DNA of 11,874 nucleotides from Synergistaceae bacterium. GTDB taxonomy: Bacteria; Synergistota; Synergistia; Synergistales; Aminobacteriaceae. A program made the position numbers and the translations under genes. The stretch spans positions 1 through 11,874 of the forward strand of contig JAITPZ010000216.1 in NCBI GenBank assembly GCA_031289165.1, read 5' to 3'. Of this stretch, positions 6,235-11,874 are shown in pieces (within the stretch, counting starts at the first letter, position 1; each line of letters begins with the position of its first letter). Under the pieces are notes generated by a model. The model saw nothing but the letters and a program-made list of their open reading frames with translations. It ran no database searches and was not told the origin of the DNA.

Positions 6235-7332
6235 ATGAAGACGATGTTGCACGCGACGTCGGAACTGGGACAGAGCATATGGCTCGACACCATCAGCAGA
6301 GAGCTGCTTCTGAAGGGACTGGACGCCTGGATCGAAAAGGGGGTGCTCGGCGTCACGACGAATCCCGCGATCTTCGAGCAGGCCATCGCGAAAACGACCG
6401 ATTATGATGAGGAGATACAGGATCTCGCGAAGGAAGGAAAATCCGTCGCCGGGATCTATGAGATCCTGACCCTGCAGGAGGTTCGCGCCGCGGCGGACGT
6501 GCTTCGCCCCGTGTACGACCGAACCGGGGGGCGGGACGGATACGTGAGCCTGGAGGTCAATCCCCTGCTGGCGTCCGACGTCGAGTCCACCGTCTCCGAG
6601 GCCGAGCGCCTTTTCACGGCCCTTGGGCGCCCCAACGTCATGATCAAGGTCCCCGCGACATCCGAGGGCGTCGAGGCAATCGAGGACTGCATCGCCAGGG
6701 GCATCAACATCAACGCGACGCTGATCTTCTCGATGGGCCAGTACTCGTCCGTCGCCGAGTCGTGCCTCAGAGGTCTCGAAAGGCGCGTTCGGGCGGGAGA
6801 GTCGCCGGATATCGCGTCCGTCGCCTCCGTCTTCGTCAGCCGCGTGGACAGCGCCGTCGATTCTCTGCTCGATCGAAAAAAAGATTCCCTGCAGGAACTG
6901 AAGGGGCACATCGCCATCGATAACGCGCGCGTCATCTACCAGAGATATAAAAAGATCTTCAGCCCCGCGAACCCCCGCTGGAAGGCACTGGCGGACAGGG
7001 GCGCCCGAAGCCAGAGGCCGCTGTGGGCCAGCACCGGCACGAAGAACCCCGCCTACTCCGACGTGCTGTACATCGAAAGCCTCGTCGGCCCCGACACCGT
7101 CAACACCATCCCCCCCGGGACGCTGTCCGCCTTTCTGGAGCACGGCAAAGCCGCCTTCACGCTCGAAAACGACGTCGAGGGGGCGGAGACGCGCCTCAGG
7201 CGCCTCGCGGCCGCGGATATCAACCTTGACGGCATGTGTCTCAAGCTGCTTCAGGACGGCGTGACGGCCTTCGACACGGCCTTCGACCTTTTGCTGAAAA
7301 GCATCGCGGGCAAGGCAAAAAAACAGGGGTAA
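6235..7332 (+). CDS. tal: Transaldolase
   Basis: Moves a dihydroxyacetone unit from sedoheptulose 7-phosphate to glyceraldehyde 3-phosphate in the non-oxidative pentose phosphate pathway, through a lysine Schiff base. The 365-residue protein is of the long type found in actinobacteria and others. GQSIWLDTISRELL (12-25) and GVTTNPAIFEQAI (39-51) open the barrel. The Schiff-base lysine is K138 in NVMIKVPAT. NATLIFSMGQY, SRVDSAVDSLLD and LWASTGTKNPAYSDVLY follow, and IPPGT is present near the C-terminus. All key motifs are intact. The start at 6235 is preferred over an in-frame ATG at 6229, because GAGGAGG (6221-6227) is one base from the latter but seven from the former. No glucose-6-phosphate isomerase domain is fused. 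It points the same way as the glycerate kinase but is probably transcribed separately. Confidence 0.95.
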   Translation: MKTMLHATSELGQSIWLDTISRELLLKGLDAWIEKGVLGVTTNPAIFEQAIAKTTDYDEEIQDLAKEGKSVAGIYEILTLQEVRAAADVLRPVYDRTGGRDGYVSLEVNPLLASDVESTVSEAERLFTALGRPNVMIKVPATSEGVEAIEDCIARGININATLIFSMGQYSSVAESCLRGLERRVRAGESPDIASVASVFVSRVDSAVDSLLDRKKDSLQELKGHIAIDNARVIYQRYKKIFSPANPRWKALADRGARSQRPLWASTGTKNPAYSDVLYIESLVGPDTVNTIPPGTLSAFLEHGKAAFTLENDVEGAETRLRRLAAADINLDGMCLKLLQDGVTAFDTAFDLLLKSIAGKAKKQG

Positions 7333-7406
7333 AAAGGCGCGGGAGCAAGGGAAATGAAGAGACGCACTGCCCGTATTTTACGTAACTCGAAACTTCGTTT
7401 TATTTA

Positions 7407-7435
7407 TTGACATAAAGGCAACTATAGTTTATCAT
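7407..7435 (+). promoter_or_regulatory. Strong sigma70-like promoter of the lysW-lysX-argC cassette, with a palindrome in the spacer
   Basis: TTGACA (7407-7412, perfect) and TATCAT (7430-7435, five of six) are separated by exactly 17 bases, the clearest promoter in the window. Inside the spacer lies the perfect 10-bp palindrome AACTATAGTT (7420-7429), abutting the -10 box. A repressor bound there would block polymerase, so it is a good operator candidate. Transcription would start near 7442, about 67 bases before lysW. I do not recognise an ArgR box. Confidence 0.7.
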
Positions 7436-7451
7436 TCCTCCGTTTATTGCC

Positions 7452-7496
7452 ATGACTCGTAAAAGGCCCGATCTTCACAGGGCACGGGTCGTCTGA
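7452..7496 (+). CDS. Possible short leader peptide, Arg-rich, upstream of lysW
   Basis: A 14-codon frame, MTRKRPDLHRARVV, runs from ATG at 7452 to TGA at 7494-7496. It has four arginines and one lysine, and its stop codon overlaps the lysW ribosome-binding site (GAGGAGGG, 7495-7502). The transcript would start only about 10 bases upstream and no Shine-Dalgarno sequence precedes it, so translation would have to be leaderless-like. Within it, GGCCCG (7465-7470) can pair with CGGGTC (7485-7490) with one G-U pair, or GCCC (7466-7469) with GGGC (7480-7483); the two pairings exclude each other. Arginine- or lysine-dependent attenuation would fit the pathway, but a frame this short is common by chance. 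Confidence 0.2.
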   Translation: MTRKRPDLHRARVV

Positions 7497-7508
7497 GGAG
7501 GGATTTTT

Positions 7509-7679
7509 ATGGGTGTTGTCAAATGTCCTGTGTGCGATGCCGACGTCAGGGTGGCGGACGACGCGATGGTCGGGGAGCTGCTGACCTGCGCCGACTGTGG
7601 CGTGGAGCTCGAGGTGACGGCGCTGGATCCGCTGACGGTGGAGGAAGCTCCCGAAGTTCAGGAAGACTGGGGCGAATAG
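7509..7679 (+). CDS. lysW: Amino-group carrier protein LysW
   Basis: This 56-residue acidic protein carries biosynthetic intermediates: the alpha-amino group of alpha-aminoadipate (lysine route) or glutamate (arginine/ornithine route) is joined to the side chain of its C-terminal glutamate. This masks the amine so that the phosphorylated and aldehyde intermediates do not cyclise. Four cysteines in two pairs (C6, C9, C27, C30; KCPVCD and TCADCG) form the zinc ribbon. The acidic tail ends in EDWGE (52-56), the family hallmark, with the acceptor residue E56 exposed at the very end. Length matches the family (about 54-60). GAGGAGGG lies six bases before the ATG. lysX starts 36 bases downstream, and the genes are surely co-transcribed from the strong promoter at 7407. 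Whether it serves lysine, arginine or both cannot be decided from this protein. Confidence 0.93.
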   Translation: MGVVKCPVCDADVRVADDAMVGELLTCADCGVELEVTALDPLTVEEAPEVQEDWGE

Positions 7680-7715
7680 AAGAACGCTTTCTTGATATGG
7701 AGGAAAACGGAGAGA

Positions 7716-8582
7716 ATGCTGCATATCTTTTATTCGCGCCTGCGCATGGAAGAAAAGGCGCTTTACAAAGCGGCCGCAGCCCGGGGGACGGAGGTGGACT
7801 TCCGCGACGCGGGCGACTTGGTGTGGCCCGATGACTTCGAAAACGTCGGCCCGGGGGACGTGGCGCTTTGCCGTTGCGTTTCCCAGACGCAGAATATCGC
7901 ATTGACGCAGCTTCTGGAGGGCCGCGGCGTTCGGACCATAAACCCCCCGGAGACGATGCTGCTCTGTGGCGACAAGATCGCAACGGCCGCCCTGCTCGAC
8001 CGGGAAAAAATTCCACAGCCCGCGTGGCGCGTCGCGTCCTCTTTCGACGCTGCGGTGAAGGCCGCGGAGTCGCTGGGGTATCCTGTCGTGTTCAAGCCCG
8101 CGGCAGGGAGCTGGGGCCGTCTTCTGGCGAAGGTGTCCGACCGCGAGGCGTGCGAGGCGATCGTCGAGCACAAGCAGCACATGGGACCGGCGCATTCCGT
8201 TTTTTATATTCAGAAGTACGTCGAAAAGGGCGGATTCGACCTGCGCGCCGTGATGATCGGGGGCAGGACGGCGACGCTGATGAAGCGGGCGAGCAGCCAC
8301 TGGATCACGAACACCGCGCGGGGCGCCACGCCGGAGCCCTTTCCGATGGACGCGGAGCTGGAAGCTCTTTTGAATCGCACGGCAAAGGTTGTTGGAGGCG
8401 ATTTTCTGGCCATCGACGTATTCGGAACGCCGGAGGGCTGGATTGTCAACGAAATCAACGGACAACCGGAATTTCACGGGTCCGTCGCTGCGACGGGCGT
8501 CGACGTGGGCGGCCTGATGATCGACTACGCTCTCGACTCGCTGAAAAGCCGAAGCCCCGGAGGAGGAGCGTCCCATGTTTAA
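7716..8582 (+). CDS. lysX: LysW-substrate ligase LysX (ATP-grasp, RimK family)
   Basis: Uses ATP to link the amino group of alpha-aminoadipate (or glutamate, as ArgX) to the C-terminal glutamate of LysW, the first committed step. The 288-residue protein begins HIFYSRLRMEEKALYKA, like known LysX N-termini. The ATP-grasp fold shows GDKIATAALL (85-94), the nucleotide-binding lysine in VVFKPAAGSWGRLLAKV (124-140, K127), YIQKYVEKGGFDLR (164-177), SHWITNTARG (194-203) and the metal-binding end VNEINGQPEFHGSVAATGVD (E246, N248). The start at 7716 matches family N-termini, with GGAGG (7699-7703) twelve bases upstream. An in-frame TTG at 7692 would add eight unsupported residues. Its end overlaps the next gene by eight bases, indicating translational coupling. 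Substrate choice between aminoadipate and glutamate is unresolved. Confidence 0.9.
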   Translation: MLHIFYSRLRMEEKALYKAAAARGTEVDFRDAGDLVWPDDFENVGPGDVALCRCVSQTQNIALTQLLEGRGVRTINPPETMLLCGDKIATAALLDREKIPQPAWRVASSFDAAVKAAESLGYPVVFKPAAGSWGRLLAKVSDREACEAIVEHKQHMGPAHSVFYIQKYVEKGGFDLRAVMIGGRTATLMKRASSHWITNTARGATPEPFPMDAELEALLNRTAKVVGGDFLAIDVFGTPEGWIVNEINGQPEFHGSVAATGVDVGGLMIDYALDSLKSRSPGGGASHV

Positions 8583-9615
8583 AGCCGCCGTGTGGGGAAG
8601 CAATGGGATGGCGGGCGGAGAGGCGCTGCGTATTCTGGCGGGGCATCCGGACATTGAACTCGTCGCGGCCGTGTCGCGCAGCAGGGCGACGCAACCGGTA
8701 TGGACGATCCACCCTCACCTGAGATCCGACTACCCGGAGACCACCTTCATATCGCCCGAGGAGGCCCTCTCCGTCGAGACGGACATCGCGTTTCTCGCGC
8801 TGCCGCACGGCGCGTCCTGGGCGACGATCAGGGAATATCGCAAACGGGGCGTGAAGGTGGCGGACCTCTCCGCCGACGTCCGCCTCAGGGACATGACGGC
8901 CTGTAAGGAGTGGTACGGGAAGGATCATCCCGCTCCCGAGCTGATGGAAGAGGCCGTCTACGGCCTGCCGGAGCTGCACCGTGAGGAGCTGAAACGCGCG
9001 TTCCTGGCCAGCGGCGTCGGATGCAACGCGACCTGCGCCATTCTGGGCCTGGTCCCTCTGGCCAGGGCGGGGCTCATCGCCGACGCGCGCATGGAACTGC
9101 GCGTCGGATCCTCCGAGGCGGGCGCCGCTCCCTCGCAGGGAGGGCACCACCCCTACCGCGACCGGACCCTGCGCGTGTACGAGCCGTTCCGTCACCGTCA
9201 TCTGGCGGAGGTCGTTCAGGAATGCGGGCTCGACGCCTCGGTCTTCACGATGACGATGACCGCCGCCCCCCTCGTTCGGGGCGTACAGATGCTGGCTCAG
9301 GTGCGCCTCTCCCGGAAGGTGAAGGAGCCGGAGCTGTGGAAGGCGTACCGGGCCGCGACGGCCGGCCAGCCCTTCTGGTCGCTTTCGCCCGCGCGCCCCG
9401 CGCATCTGCGTCTGCCCGATCCGCGCCTCGTTCTGGGCAGCAATCGCGCGCTCACGGGTTTTGTGCTGCACGAGGACGGCGAGCGCCTGCTGGTCGTCTC
9501 CGCCATCGACAACCTGATGAAGGGCGCGGCGGGCACGGCCGTCCAGTGCGCCAATCTGATGCTGGGCCTGGACGAGACGACGGGCCTGACGATGCGACCG
9601 GTCTACCCGGCCTGA
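8575..9615 (+). CDS. argC: LysW-bound acyl-phosphate reductase (LysY / ArgC family)
   Basis: NADPH-dependent reduction of the carrier-bound acyl phosphate to the semialdehyde: LysW-aminoadipate 6-phosphate (LysY) or LysW-glutamyl 5-phosphate. It is homologous to N-acetyl-glutamyl-phosphate reductase ArgC. The 346 residues match the family. The nucleotide loop is GSNGMAGGE (8-16), a variant of the usual GxSGYxGGE. LALPHGAS (74-81) and LSADVRLRD (98-106) follow. The catalytic cysteine is C150 in GVGCNATC, where Asn-Ala-Thr replaces the Tyr-Pro-Thr common in acetyl-type ArgC. The histidine region is EPFRHRHLAEV (203-213). IDNLMKGAAGTAVQ near the C-terminus is typical. GGAGGAGGAG (8559-8568) lies six bases before the ATG, which sits inside the end of lysX. 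The LysW/LysX neighbours argue for carrier-bound rather than acetylated substrate. The pathway kinase, aminotransferase and hydrolase are elsewhere. Confidence 0.88.
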   Translation: MFKAAVWGSNGMAGGEALRILAGHPDIELVAAVSRSRATQPVWTIHPHLRSDYPETTFISPEEALSVETDIAFLALPHGASWATIREYRKRGVKVADLSADVRLRDMTACKEWYGKDHPAPELMEEAVYGLPELHREELKRAFLASGVGCNATCAILGLVPLARAGLIADARMELRVGSSEAGAAPSQGGHHPYRDRTLRVYEPFRHRHLAEVVQECGLDASVFTMTMTAAPLVRGVQMLAQVRLSRKVKEPELWKAYRAATAGQPFWSLSPARPAHLRLPDPRLVLGSNRALTGFVLHEDGERLLVVSAIDNLMKGAAGTAVQCANLMLGLDETTGLTMRPVYPA

Positions 9616-9622
9616 CCCGAGC

Positions 9623-9670
9623 TCGTGGATACTGACAGCTTTGCTGTACTCGACGCGCTTGTGTCCACGA
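9623..9670 (+). repeat. Branched hairpin just after argC
   Basis: TCGTGGATAC (9623-9632) pairs with GTGTCCACGA (9661-9670) over 10 bp, with one G-U pair in RNA. Inside is a second small perfect hairpin, ACAGC-TTT-GCTGT (9635-9647). It begins seven bases after the argC stop codon. No T-run follows, so it may be an mRNA 3' stabiliser, a Rho-related structure or an extragenic repeat rather than an intrinsic terminator. Confidence 0.45.
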
Positions 9671-9812
9671 TGAACTGCACCAGCTGGAAACGCGTCTCCG
9701 CCGAATAATCCCTCTCTTTCAGCAACCGCGGGAACTCTCGTATGATGCGCATACCTCCGCTAATGGGAAAACAGCGTATATAAACGCCGATTTTGACGGG
9801 ACGATGTTCCCT

Positions 9813-9843
9813 TACCTGTACGGGTATAATTCTAACGGGAATT
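9813..9843 (+). promoter_or_regulatory. pxpB: pxpB promoter -10 region with two overlapping dyads
   Basis: A perfect TATAAT (9825-9830) lies about 60 bases before pxpB. No good -35 box is at the right distance: TTGACG (9793-9798) is 26 bases away. This suggests an activator-dependent promoter or a false match. An imperfect palindrome, TACCTGTACGGGTA (9813-9826, 12 of 14), overlaps the box, and AATTC-N6-GAATT (9828-9843) covers the predicted start site. Either could bind a regulator. Confidence 0.35.
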
Positions 9844-9888
9844 CAGGTTACTAAAGAGTGGCGTAAAAGCATCAGGGAGGTGGTTTTG

Positions 9889-10632
9889 ATGACCGAGAAC
9901 GCTCCGAGGCTTCTTTATGCCGGAGAAAACAGCATCATCGTCGAGTTCGGCGACAGCATCGACCTCGCGATCAACGCGCGCGTCCAGGCGTTGCGCAAAA
10001 AAATAGAGAGAAGCCCGTTTCCGGGTTTCGTCGACACAGTGCCCACCTATCGCTCGCTGGCCGTGTGCTTCGACGCGCTGCAAACGGGGCCGCTCGACGA
10101 ACTGGAAAAACTTTTGCTCGAAATGTCCGGGGAATTGGAGACGGAGAAGAAAAAAGACGAGGAGCTTCTGATCGTTCCCACGTGTTACGAGGGCGATTTC
10201 GCGCCGGACCTGGAACGGGTCGCCTCGCACACGGGACTTTCTCCCGACGAGGTGATCCGGAGGCATTGTTCGCGGGACTGTTACTGCTATATGCTGGGGT
10301 TCGTTCCGGGATATTCCTACCTCGGCGGGATGGACCCGTCGCTTGAGACGCCGCGCCTGAAGGAGCCGAGGGAAAAAATTCCCGCCGGGTCCGTCGCTGT
10401 CGGTTGCGGGCAGACGGGCATCTACCCCATCGACAGCCCCGGCGGCTGGAACCTGATCGGCACGACGCCGCTTCGCATGTTCGATCCCGACAGAGACCCC
10501 GCGATTTTCCTGAACGCGGGCATGTGGGTGCGCTTCGTTCCGATCGGTGCGGCGGCGTTCGAACAACAGGCGCGCGATGCCGTGCAGCCGGACTGGAAGC
10601 CGGACGTCCGCAGGCGGGAGGTGGGCGCGTGA
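9889..10632 (+). CDS. pxpB: 5-oxoprolinase subunit PxpB (KipI family)
   Basis: Subunit of the PxpABC 5-oxoprolinase, which opens 5-oxo-L-proline (pyroglutamate) to glutamate at the cost of ATP; PxpB and PxpC form the phosphorylating part. The 247-residue protein shows the KipI/PxpB pattern: an N-terminal region with IIVEFGDSIDLAINARVQAL (16-35) and FVDTVPTYRSLAVCFD (47-62), then VPTCYEGDFAPDLERVA (96-112), TGLSPDEVIRRH (115-126), YMLGFVPGYSYLGGMD (134-149), IPAGSVAVGCGQTGIYP (164-180) and SPGGWNLIGTTPLRMFDPDR (183-202). Cysteines at C127, C131 and C133 make HCSRDCYCY unusually cysteine-rich. The start at 9889 has GGGAGGT (9875-9881) at good spacing; an upstream frame extension to 9793 runs through the promoter and is not used. 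It overlaps pxpC as TGATG. The pair has also been seen fused with carboxylases, so a role other than oxoprolinase is possible. Confidence 0.9.
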   Translation: MTENAPRLLYAGENSIIVEFGDSIDLAINARVQALRKKIERSPFPGFVDTVPTYRSLAVCFDALQTGPLDELEKLLLEMSGELETEKKKDEELLIVPTCYEGDFAPDLERVASHTGLSPDEVIRRHCSRDCYCYMLGFVPGYSYLGGMDPSLETPRLKEPREKIPAGSVAVGCGQTGIYPIDSPGGWNLIGTTPLRMFDPDRDPAIFLNAGMWVRFVPIGAAAFEQQARDAVQPDWKPDVRRREVGA

Positions 10633-11729
10633 TGCGCATTTGGATCGAAAAACCGGGCATGTTCTCGACCGTCCAGGACCTGGGGCGGCGCGGGTATCAG
10701 ATGCAGGGAGTGCCCGTCGCCGGGGCGATGGACACCGCCGCGCTGCGCCTCGGGAACATTCTGGTCGGCAACGACGAGGGGGCCGCCGGCCTTGAGATCA
10801 CCATGACCGGCCCTCTGCTGAAAATCACGGAGGGCGAGGGCTGTTTCGCCGTCACGGGTGCGGAGGCTGGGATAACGAAAAACGGCGTCGCGCTGTCCTG
10901 CTGGACGGCGCATAAGGTCGTGGCCGGCGACGCGCTCGCCTTCACGCCGCCGAAAACCGGCGGCTCGCGCGCGTATTTTTGCGTTGGCGGAGGCATCGAC
11001 GTGCCGCTCGTGATGGGCAGCCGGTCCACGTACACGCGCGGAAAATTCGGCGGATATGAAGGGCGCGCCCTGAGGTCCGGAGACACGCTCGCCAGCGGAG
11101 AAACCGACGCGCTCCAGGCGAAGTGTGAAGGTCTGGAATGCCCTCCGTCGCTGCGCCCGAACCGCGATGCGAACGCGCCTCTGCGCGTGATCCCCGGTCC
11201 GCAGGACGACCGCTTCACGGAAGAGGGGCTCGCGACGTTCTACGCGTCCGAGTACGTCATCACGAACTCCTCCGATCGCATGGGCTGCCGCATGGAAGGA
11301 CCGGAGATCGCGCATAAGGAGGCGGCGGACATCATCTCCGACGCCATCTGCTCTGGCAGCGTCCAGGTTCCGGGACACGGACAGCCGATCGTGATGCTGG
11401 CGGACCGGCAGACGACAGGCGGTTACACGAAAATCGCGACAGTTTGCGCGGTGGACGTTGGAAATCTGGCCCAACGCCTGCCGGGCCAAAAGGTCCGTTT
11501 CAAAAAAATCACCGTGGGCGAGGCCGTTACGCTGCTGCAACGGGAAGCAAAGCTGTTCGGGGAAATGAAACGCCTGCGTGCGGCGTGGCGCTCGAAGCCG
11601 GCGTTTTTTATGCCGATGCTGCCCCCGCCCATCGCGCCTGCTTTCGAAATCGCGGGGCGGCGGCATGGCGTCCTGAATGTTCGCGTCGACGGCGTTCCCC
11701 ACCACGTGGAGTGGGAACGGCTGGAGTGA
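10632..11729 (+). CDS. pxpC: 5-oxoprolinase subunit PxpC (KipA / biotin-dependent carboxyltransferase-like)
   Basis: Partner of PxpB in ATP-dependent 5-oxoprolinase; the fold is shared with the carboxyltransferase domain of urea amidolyase. The 365-residue protein has the family motifs in order: IEKPGMFSTVQDLGRRGYQ (5-23), GVPVAGAMD (26-34), LEITMTGP (54-61), VTGAEAG (74-80), GGGIDVPLVMGSRSTY (119-134) followed by GKFGGYEGRAL, VIPGPQDDRF, SDRMGCRMEGP and PGHGQPIVMLADRQTTGGY. Relatives such as E. coli YbgK (about 310 residues) and B. subtilis KipA (about 335) are shorter. The extra C-terminus (from about 310) is helical (REAKLFGEMKRLRAAW), then proline-rich, and closes with GVLNVRVDGVPHHVEWERLE, which looks like the opening beta strands of biotin-carrier domains. 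The start overlaps the pxpB stop (TGATG), with GGGAGGTGG upstream. pxpA is not in the window and may lie downstream or elsewhere. Confidence 0.9.
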   Translation: MRIWIEKPGMFSTVQDLGRRGYQMQGVPVAGAMDTAALRLGNILVGNDEGAAGLEITMTGPLLKITEGEGCFAVTGAEAGITKNGVALSCWTAHKVVAGDALAFTPPKTGGSRAYFCVGGGIDVPLVMGSRSTYTRGKFGGYEGRALRSGDTLASGETDALQAKCEGLECPPSLRPNRDANAPLRVIPGPQDDRFTEEGLATFYASEYVITNSSDRMGCRMEGPEIAHKEAADIISDAICSGSVQVPGHGQPIVMLADRQTTGGYTKIATVCAVDVGNLAQRLPGQKVRFKKITVGEAVTLLQREAKLFGEMKRLRAAWRSKPAFFMPMLPPPIAPAFEIAGRRHGVLNVRVDGVPHHVEWERLE

Positions 11730-11874
11730 GGTTATACCAATTCGGTAAGCGTTCAAGCCTCCTGAGAGTGTGGAGCGGCGTACAAAAATATATCACTTTC
11801 AGGCTCATCAGCATTTCCCGGGAGCCACAAAAATAGTACAGCATTCCTTGTGTAGACTGCAAAATTTGTACATT
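11730..11874. other. Non-coding tail with short repeats
   Basis: No gene is supported here. GTACAAA (11780-11786) and TTTGTAC (11865-11871) form an inverted pair around about 78 bases. ACAAAAATA occurs twice (11782-11790 and 11827-11835). GGCTC (11802-11806) can pair with GAGCC (11822-11826). TACC-AATTC-GGTA (11735-11747) lies soon after the pxpC stop. No T-run terminator is visible. The region may be the edge of an extragenic repeat or a promoter area for the next gene. Confidence 0.4.

Larger units (their letters stand above)
9616..9888. other. Intergenic region with hairpin, possible gene remnant and promoter
   Basis: This gap separates argC from pxpB. Its first part holds a long-range dyad (9623-9670). 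Its middle carries an uninterrupted minus-strand frame (9842 to 9603, 79 codons) with protein-like stretches such as FPRLLKERDYSAETRFQLV. The only well-placed ATG of that frame (9752) abuts GGAGGT with no spacing, so an intact gene is unlikely. The plus-strand frame right after the argC stop is also open, to TAA at 9706-9708. The last part is AT-richer and holds the pxpB -10 box. I recognise no family. Confidence 0.5.

Noticed and set aside
7437..7441. CCTCC as an anti-Shine-Dalgarno arm that hides the lysW ribosome-binding site
   Set aside because: It lies just at or upstream of the predicted transcription start (about 7442), so it is probably not in the mRNA.
10422..11756. 444-codon minus-strand frame opposite pxpC
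   Set aside because: It is an antisense shadow rich in Arg, Ala and His, and pxpC carries all its family motifs.
11608..11862. 84-codon minus-strand frame at the right end
   Set aside because: Half of it is antisense to the pxpC end, and the rest is translated repeat-like DNA. I recognise no family.

Overview
The window is GC-rich coding DNA with short, AT-richer spacers. It carries nine confident protein genes, one of them a 56-residue protein. One gene is on the minus strand at the left end and the other eight are on the plus strand. The gene set suggests an anaerobic, amino-acid-using bacterium, possibly of the Synergistota: an amino-group carrier protein cassette (LysW type), a MOFRL-type glycerate 2-kinase, a long (365-residue) transaldolase and a 5-oxoprolinase PxpB/PxpC pair. 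That assignment is an inference from gene content only. I see no tRNA, rRNA, insertion sequence or CRISPR array.

Left region (1-4817): a membrane-bound diguanylate cyclase with a 7TM-DISM type sensor is transcribed leftwards, away from a two-gene plus-strand unit. That unit holds a secreted Sel1-repeat protein with a C-terminal OB-fold-like domain, followed closely by a polytopic ArnT/PMT-like glycosyltransferase that starts at TTG. The roughly 400-base divergent spacer has a promoter candidate for each side. It also holds a GC-rich block bounded by an inverted repeat, which could be a structured 5' leader of the cyclase mRNA.

Middle region (4898-7332): glycerate 2-kinase and transaldolase lie in the same direction but seem to be separate units. 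They are divided by a perfect 9-bp hairpin and an AT-rich spacer. Both feed central carbon metabolism (2-phosphoglycerate and pentose phosphates).

Right-centre region (7407-9615): a strong sigma70-like promoter (TTGACA, 17-base spacer, TATCAT) with a 10-bp palindrome inside its spacer precedes lysW-lysX-argC/lysY. LysW carries the substrate on its C-terminal glutamate. LysX (ATP-grasp ligase) attaches alpha-aminoadipate or glutamate. The ArgC/LysY dehydrogenase reduces the phosphorylated carrier-bound intermediate. The kinase, aminotransferase and hydrolase of the pathway are not in the window. A short Arg-rich reading frame lies between the promoter and lysW and ends on the lysW ribosome-binding site, so attenuation or translational coupling is possible.

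Right region (9889-11729): pxpB and pxpC overlap as TGATG and encode two of the three subunits of prokaryotic 5-oxoprolinase, which turns pyroglutamate into glutamate. pxpA is not in the window. The roughly 270-base gap before pxpB holds a large hairpin, a possible decayed reading frame and a perfect -10 box. The last 145 bases are non-coding and rich in short repeats.
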